A stretch of 16,841 bases of DNA from Dehalococcoidia bacterium (lineage in GTDB: Bacteria; Chloroflexota; Dehalococcoidia; GIF9; AB-539-J10), in contig JAGMBH010000006.1 in assembly GCA_023129815.1 (NCBI GenBank), forward strand, positions 1 to 16,841, given 5' to 3'. This document shows, piece by piece, positions 13,418 through 16,841 of the stretch (positions are counted from its first letter, which is position 1; the number at the start of each line of letters is the position of its first letter). The translations under genes were made by a program, and so were the position numbers. The notes under the pieces were generated by a model that worked only from the letters and a program-made list of their open reading frames with translations, did not search any database and was not told where the DNA came from.

Positions 13418-14650
13418 ATGTTTAGCAATAAAAGGACACTGATTACAGGTATTTCAGGATTTGTTGGTAGTCAGCTGGCAAAATATTTGCTTGATAATGG
13501 AAACGAGGTTTTTGGGTTGCTCAGAAGGAGAGCGGATGGATCAACGCCAAAAAATTTGGTCAATGAGAGAATTTATGACCAAATTCATGTAATTGAGGGT
13601 GATATACTCGATATTTCCAATATTGGATCTGCCCTCGAAGTCGCCAAACCAGACATTGTTTTTCACCTTGCTGCCCAGTCTTTTATCCCGTCATCTTTCG
13701 AAAACCCCTTAGCAATTCTGATGACCAACAGCCTGGGGACTGCGAATTTACTTGAATCCATAAGGTTGAAAAATCTCGATCCAATAGTGGTTTTTGCTGG
13801 CTCCAGTGAGGAATATGGCTTGGCATTCTCATCCCAACTACAATATAGCAGAGCATTAAAGAAATATGGATGCATAGTTCCTTCACCAGCAAGAATGCCT
13901 GAATTGCCTATAAGTGAGGAAAATCCCCTCAGGCCTCAATCACCTTATGCTATTAGTAAAGTGCAAGGTGATTACTTGATGCGAGGCTACCATAATATTT
14001 ATGGCTTAAAGGCCATTGTTTCCAGAAGTTTCAATACTGAGGGTGCTGGACGTGGTAGCATGTTTGTGACTTCCGCGATAGCAAAGCAAGTTATGAGATT
14101 AAAGCTTGGGGAAAGCAATAAAATATTGATAGGGAATGTGAATGCATTAAGGGACTGGAGCCATATAGATGATATTGTGAGAGGTTACTGCCTTCTTGCC
14201 GAAAAAGGCGATGCCGGAGAGGTTTATAATCAAGGTTCGATACGAACAAACGCTGTTCTGAGCTATATTTTATTAGCTTTACAAAATGCTGGGTGGGATG
14301 TGGAAAAGATCGAAACTATGAACGAAACTGACAGAAAAACTGTGCTAGATCCGCTACAAAGGAAGGATGGCGAAATATTCGGCTTAAGGTTTGAGAAAAC
14401 TAAGGTTGACGAATTATTATTAACCGACGAATTAGAATTTGCCTTGGAGGACAAAGGGATTTGGGTCTATACAGACAAGGGGGAAATACCAATAGAATTT
14501 GACCCAGGTAAATTTAGGCCAGCTGAAGTTCCGATATTGCTCTCAGACACTCGAAAGATTCAGCAATTGGGATTCAAAGTTACACACAAATTGGAAGACA
14601 TAATAAAAGATCAGTTAAATTTTTACTTAAAGCCAAGTGAAAGGATTTAG
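13418..14650 (+). CDS. GDP-mannose 4,6-dehydratase-like SDR enzyme
   Basis: This is an extended short-chain dehydrogenase/reductase acting on a nucleotide sugar. The NAD(P)-binding loop is TGISGFVG (10-17), followed by GDILD (61-65), HLAAQSF (83-89), the SSEEYG serine region (129-134) and the catalytic YAISK (Tyr177, Lys181). RSFNTEGAGRG (203-213) and RDWSHIDDIVRGY (245-257) resemble GDP-mannose dehydratases, as does RPAEVPILLSDTRK near the C-terminus. Two stretches are extra relative to that family: about 135-160 after SSEEYG and about 325-362 before the last motif, which makes it long at 410 residues. The start follows GGGGGGA by seven bases. It is the only plus-strand gene among minus-strand genes, looks more A/T-rich, and its stop overlaps the neighbouring gene's stop by four bases. 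The substrate is not certain. Confidence 0.78.
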   Translation: MFSNKRTLITGISGFVGSQLAKYLLDNGNEVFGLLRRRADGSTPKNLVNERIYDQIHVIEGDILDISNIGSALEVAKPDIVFHLAAQSFIPSSFENPLAILMTNSLGTANLLESIRLKNLDPIVVFAGSSEEYGLAFSSQLQYSRALKKYGCIVPSPARMPELPISEENPLRPQSPYAISKVQGDYLMRGYHNIYGLKAIVSRSFNTEGAGRGSMFVTSAIAKQVMRLKLGESNKILIGNVNALRDWSHIDDIVRGYCLLAEKGDAGEVYNQGSIRTNAVLSYILLALQNAGWDVEKIETMNETDRKTVLDPLQRKDGEIFGLRFEKTKVDELLLTDELEFALEDKGIWVYTDKGEIPIEFDPGKFRPAEVPILLSDTRKIQQLGFKVTHKLEDIIKDQLNFYLKPSERI

Positions 14651-15741
14651 CTGAAGCTTCCCTCTACCTCTTTGTAAACCTCGAGGGTCTTTTCTGCTGC
14701 TTGGTCCCAGGAGAACTTGGCGGCTTGTTCCATTCCTTTGGTAATAAGGCTCTTCCTAAGCTCCTTGTCAGTGAGAACCCTCTCCAAAGCAGTTGTTAAT
14801 CCCCAAACATCGTGAGGCGGAACCTTGATTGCTGCCTCACCTACGACCTCGGGCAGTGAGGAGCTATTAGAGGTTATTACGGGGCAGCCACAGGCCATTG
14901 CTTCAAGCGGGGGGAAACCAAAACCTTCATAGAGGGAAGGAAGGACAAGACACTTTGCGTTAGAGTAATAAGCTCTTAGGTTCTCCTTAGAAACAACCTC
15001 TGTGAATATTACCCTTCCATCTAAGTTTAGAGAATCTATAACCTCTATAGTCTGTCTCCTGAAATCCGCCTCTCGTCCCCCAGCCTTGCCCACTTTGACC
15101 AGTTTCAAATCCTTAAACTGTGGTTGTTCCTTGAGCTCCTTAAATGCCCTAAGCAGAGTCGGCAAGTTCTTTCTGGGATGCTCTGCGCCAACGAAGAGAA
15201 TATAAGGATGTTCGAACTCACTTGCTTGAGACGAGGGTCTGAAAGTTGTGTGGTCAACACCTAGATAAACAACGCTTATTTGCTCGTCAGGTATTCCAAG
15301 GTAATGCATTAGGTCATTTTTTGTTGCTTGAGATACTGCTATTATTCTCGCTGCCTTCTTGATACCTTTGTAATCGAGGCTCAAGTAAAATTTGTCCCTA
15401 AGGTTAGGGCGATGAATATAAGTCCCATATCCTTTGAGGTCAAAATATCTGATGAGGTCATGCACAGTTATGATATAGGGTATTTTGAGAAAGTTTCCGT
15501 AGCGCCCCAGGTGTTGGTTTGGCAAATGAACTATGCCAGTTAATTTGTTAATCTTCTTAACAAAGCTCCAGTCCTCTGGGATAGCCTTTAATGCACCTCG
15601 TGAGAGCCAGGAGATATTGAACTTCGCAGCACTGCTATGGTAGATATCCGTATAGACTTTGGGGACATCCAGTTTCTCAGCAAGCTTCTGGGAGTATAAA
15701 TCCATTGAGCCACAACCTACTGTTACCACCAAGGTTACCAT
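14647..15741 (-). CDS. GT4-family glycosyltransferase (GT-B fold)
   Basis: It transfers a sugar from an activated donor, probably at the cytoplasmic face of the membrane. The N-terminal acceptor domain includes HLPNQHLGRYG and TVHDLIRYF. The C-terminal donor domain has ILFVGAEHPRKNL (181-193) and the EX7E motif EGFGFPPLE (Glu272, Glu280), then PVITSNSSSLPEVVGEAA. The length of 364 residues is typical of the family. ATG at 15741 is preceded by GGGAG at seven bases. The 114 bases between it and the inositol-3-phosphate synthase stop hold only a weak hairpin. Its position between inositol phosphate and phosphatidyltransferase genes makes a lipid-linked inositol acceptor possible, as in PimA-type enzymes, but donor and acceptor cannot be read from the sequence. 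Confidence 0.85.
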   Translation of the reverse strand: MVTLVVTVGCGSMDLYSQKLAEKLDVPKVYTDIYHSSAAKFNISWLSRGALKAIPEDWSFVKKINKLTGIVHLPNQHLGRYGNFLKIPYIITVHDLIRYFDLKGYGTYIHRPNLRDKFYLSLDYKGIKKAARIIAVSQATKNDLMHYLGIPDEQISVVYLGVDHTTFRPSSQASEFEHPYILFVGAEHPRKNLPTLLRAFKELKEQPQFKDLKLVKVGKAGGREADFRRQTIEVIDSLNLDGRVIFTEVVSKENLRAYYSNAKCLVLPSLYEGFGFPPLEAMACGCPVITSNSSSLPEVVGEAAIKVPPHDVWGLTTALERVLTDKELRKSLITKGMEQAAKFSWDQAAEKTLEVYKEVEGSFS

Positions 15742-15855
15742 CTTAGATCTCCCACTTCATCAACCTTATTAAGCCCCATCGAGCAAGGCAACGGAATAAT
15801 TGATTTCTTTTTAAGCTACATAGTTTGAGGTTGGTGCCTTTGTCGCAAAAGCGGC

Positions 15856-16841
15856 TTACGCCTTAATCTCAACTAGCTGTGGCTCAGGCAATGAGACGGG
15901 CTCTTCCTGTTCCTGTCCGGTAATAAATGCTTCGGTCTTCAGGTGGGCTTCATCGTCGGAATATTGGATTGGCGGAGATTTCATAAAGTAGGCTGAGGGT
16001 GCCACTATAGCTCCACTTAGACCGCGGTCTAAAGCCAATTTGCAGCACCTTAGAGCATCAATAACCACACCAGCTGAATTAGGGCTATCCCATACCTCCA
16101 TCTTCAACTCTAAATTCAGGGGGACATCGCCAAAGGTGCGTCCCTCCATCTTTATATAGCAAAATTTGCGGTCGTCCAGCCAAGAGACATAATCGCTGGG
16201 GCCAACGTGGATGTTATCAGGGCCAAGATCATAGTCTAACTGCGAAGTAACAGCATTTGTCTTGGAAATCTTCTTAGATTCCAGGCGCTCCCGTTCTAGC
16301 ATATTAAGGAAATCGGTATTGCCGCCAAAATTCAATTGATAAGTCCGCTCTAATTTAACACCGCGGTCGCGGAAGAGCCTGGTTAATACCCGATGAGTAA
16401 TGGTAGCCCCAACCTGAGATTTGATATCGTCGCCAATAACAGGCAATCCACGCTCAGCAAATCGGTTTTGCCAATAAGTCTCACGAGCAGTAAAAACTGG
16501 TATGCAATTAACGAAGCCACAGCCGGCTGCTAACACCTGCTCTACATACCATTTAGTGGCTTCCTCGCTCCCCACAGGTAAATAATTAAGCACTACATCG
16601 GTTTTAGTCTCCTTGAGAATGCCTACAATATCGGCTGTTGGGCCCGGCGCCTTGGTGATAATTTGAGAGAGATATTTGCCTAGTCCATCATGGGTCATAC
16701 CACGCTCGACTCTGACGCCGGTTTTAGGCACATCGCAAAACTTGATAGTATTGTTAGGCGGAGTGTAAATAGCTTTGGCTAAGTCCTTACCCACTTTATT
16801 TTTATCAATATCAAACGCAGCTACGAAGTTAATATCAGCTA
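15856..16841 (-). CDS. Inositol-3-phosphate synthase (5' end outside window)
   Basis: It isomerises glucose-6-phosphate to 1L-myo-inositol-3-phosphate using bound NAD. The frame is open to the right edge: upstream of the GTG at 16794 it continues as NFVAAFDIDKNK, which belongs to the family, so the GTG is internal and the true start and NAD-binding glycine loop lie beyond 16841. Visible motifs are PPNNTIKF, LNYLPVGSEEA, GDDIKSQVGATITHR, LNFGGNTDFLNM, HVGPSDYVSWLDD and EVWDSPNSAGVVIDA. About 327 codons are seen, so little is missing compared with the compact 350-390-residue prokaryotic type. The C-terminus ends in an acidic, Glu-rich tail. Together with the nearby phosphatidyltransferase it points to an inositol lipid or inositol solute pathway. 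Confidence 0.92.
   Translation of the reverse strand, partial: ADINFVAAFDIDKNKVGKDLAKAIYTPPNNTIKFCDVPKTGVRVERGMTHDGLGKYLSQIITKAPGPTADIVGILKETKTDVVLNYLPVGSEEATKWYVEQVLAAGCGFVNCIPVFTARETYWQNRFAERGLPVIGDDIKSQVGATITHRVLTRLFRDRGVKLERTYQLNFGGNTDFLNMLERERLESKKISKTNAVTSQLDYDLGPDNIHVGPSDYVSWLDDRKFCYIKMEGRTFGDVPLNLELKMEVWDSPNSAGVVIDALRCCKLALDRGLSGAIVAPSAYFMKSPPIQYSDDEAHLKTEAFITGQEQEEPVSLPEPQLVEIKA

Noticed and set aside
13237..13428. 63-codon minus-strand ORF upstream of the SDR gene
   Set aside because: It overlaps the SDR start and the isomerase-like remnant in another frame, has no family resemblance and no convincing ribosome site.
15742..15855. Possible terminator or small gene between inositol-3-phosphate synthase and the glycosyltransferase
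   Set aside because: The only hairpin is four to five pairs with a mismatch and no following T-run; the one small ORF (14 codons) has no support.
16792..16794. GTG at 16794 as the start of inositol-3-phosphate synthase
   Set aside because: The same frame continues to the window edge with family-typical sequence (FVAAFDIDKNK), so the GTG is an internal valine codon.

Overview
The window reads as a stretch of ordinary bacterial chromosome. The best guess is a Chloroflexota genome of the Dehalococcoidia type. This is an inference from the gene order (rpsO-pnp-dapB-asd-dapA beside pur genes), from a short palindromic repeat family whose peptide reading is CHSERSEES, and from the look of the proteins; no marker here proves it. 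No tRNA, rRNA, CRISPR array, transposase or phage gene was seen, and no gene-free stretch exceeds 300 bases.

Layout. (1) Minus strand, 1-5616: purF, purM and purH form a tight purine operon (17-base overlap, then a 9-base gap). After a 132-base spacer comes a fusion of nicotinamidase and nicotinate phosphoribosyltransferase, cut by the left window edge. It was recovered by translating the minus strand by hand. (2) 5617-5801: a divergent control region with a good sigma-70-type purF promoter, two extended -10 candidates for rpsO and a 13-bp hairpin. (3) Plus strand, 5802-11260: rpsO, pnp, dapB, asd and dapA, joining RNA turnover and translation to the diaminopimelate/lysine branch. (4) Minus strand, 11244-13133: purA and a CDP-alcohol phosphatidyltransferase, preceded by a short gene remnant. 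(5) Plus strand, 13418-14650: a GDP-mannose dehydratase-like SDR that interrupts the minus-strand run. (6) Minus strand, 14647-16841: a GT4 glycosyltransferase and inositol-3-phosphate synthase, cut by the right edge.

How the genes fit together. PurF, PurM, PurH and PurA supply four steps of IMP/AMP synthesis. DapB, Asd and DapA cover the conversion of aspartyl phosphate to tetrahydrodipicolinate. Inositol-3-phosphate synthase plus a phosphatidyltransferase with PIP-synthase features, with a GT4 enzyme between them, suggest an inositol phospholipid that may be glycosylated.

Main points of interest: the NAD-salvage fusion; a palindromic repeat that sits in frame inside purH and also, as a larger composite, between dapB and asd; unusual substitutions at conserved glycines in Asd; a hairpin with an S15-like GU/GC motif upstream of rpsO; a decayed TIM-barrel gene next to the inserted SDR gene; and the inositol-lipid gene set. 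I found no wholly new system.
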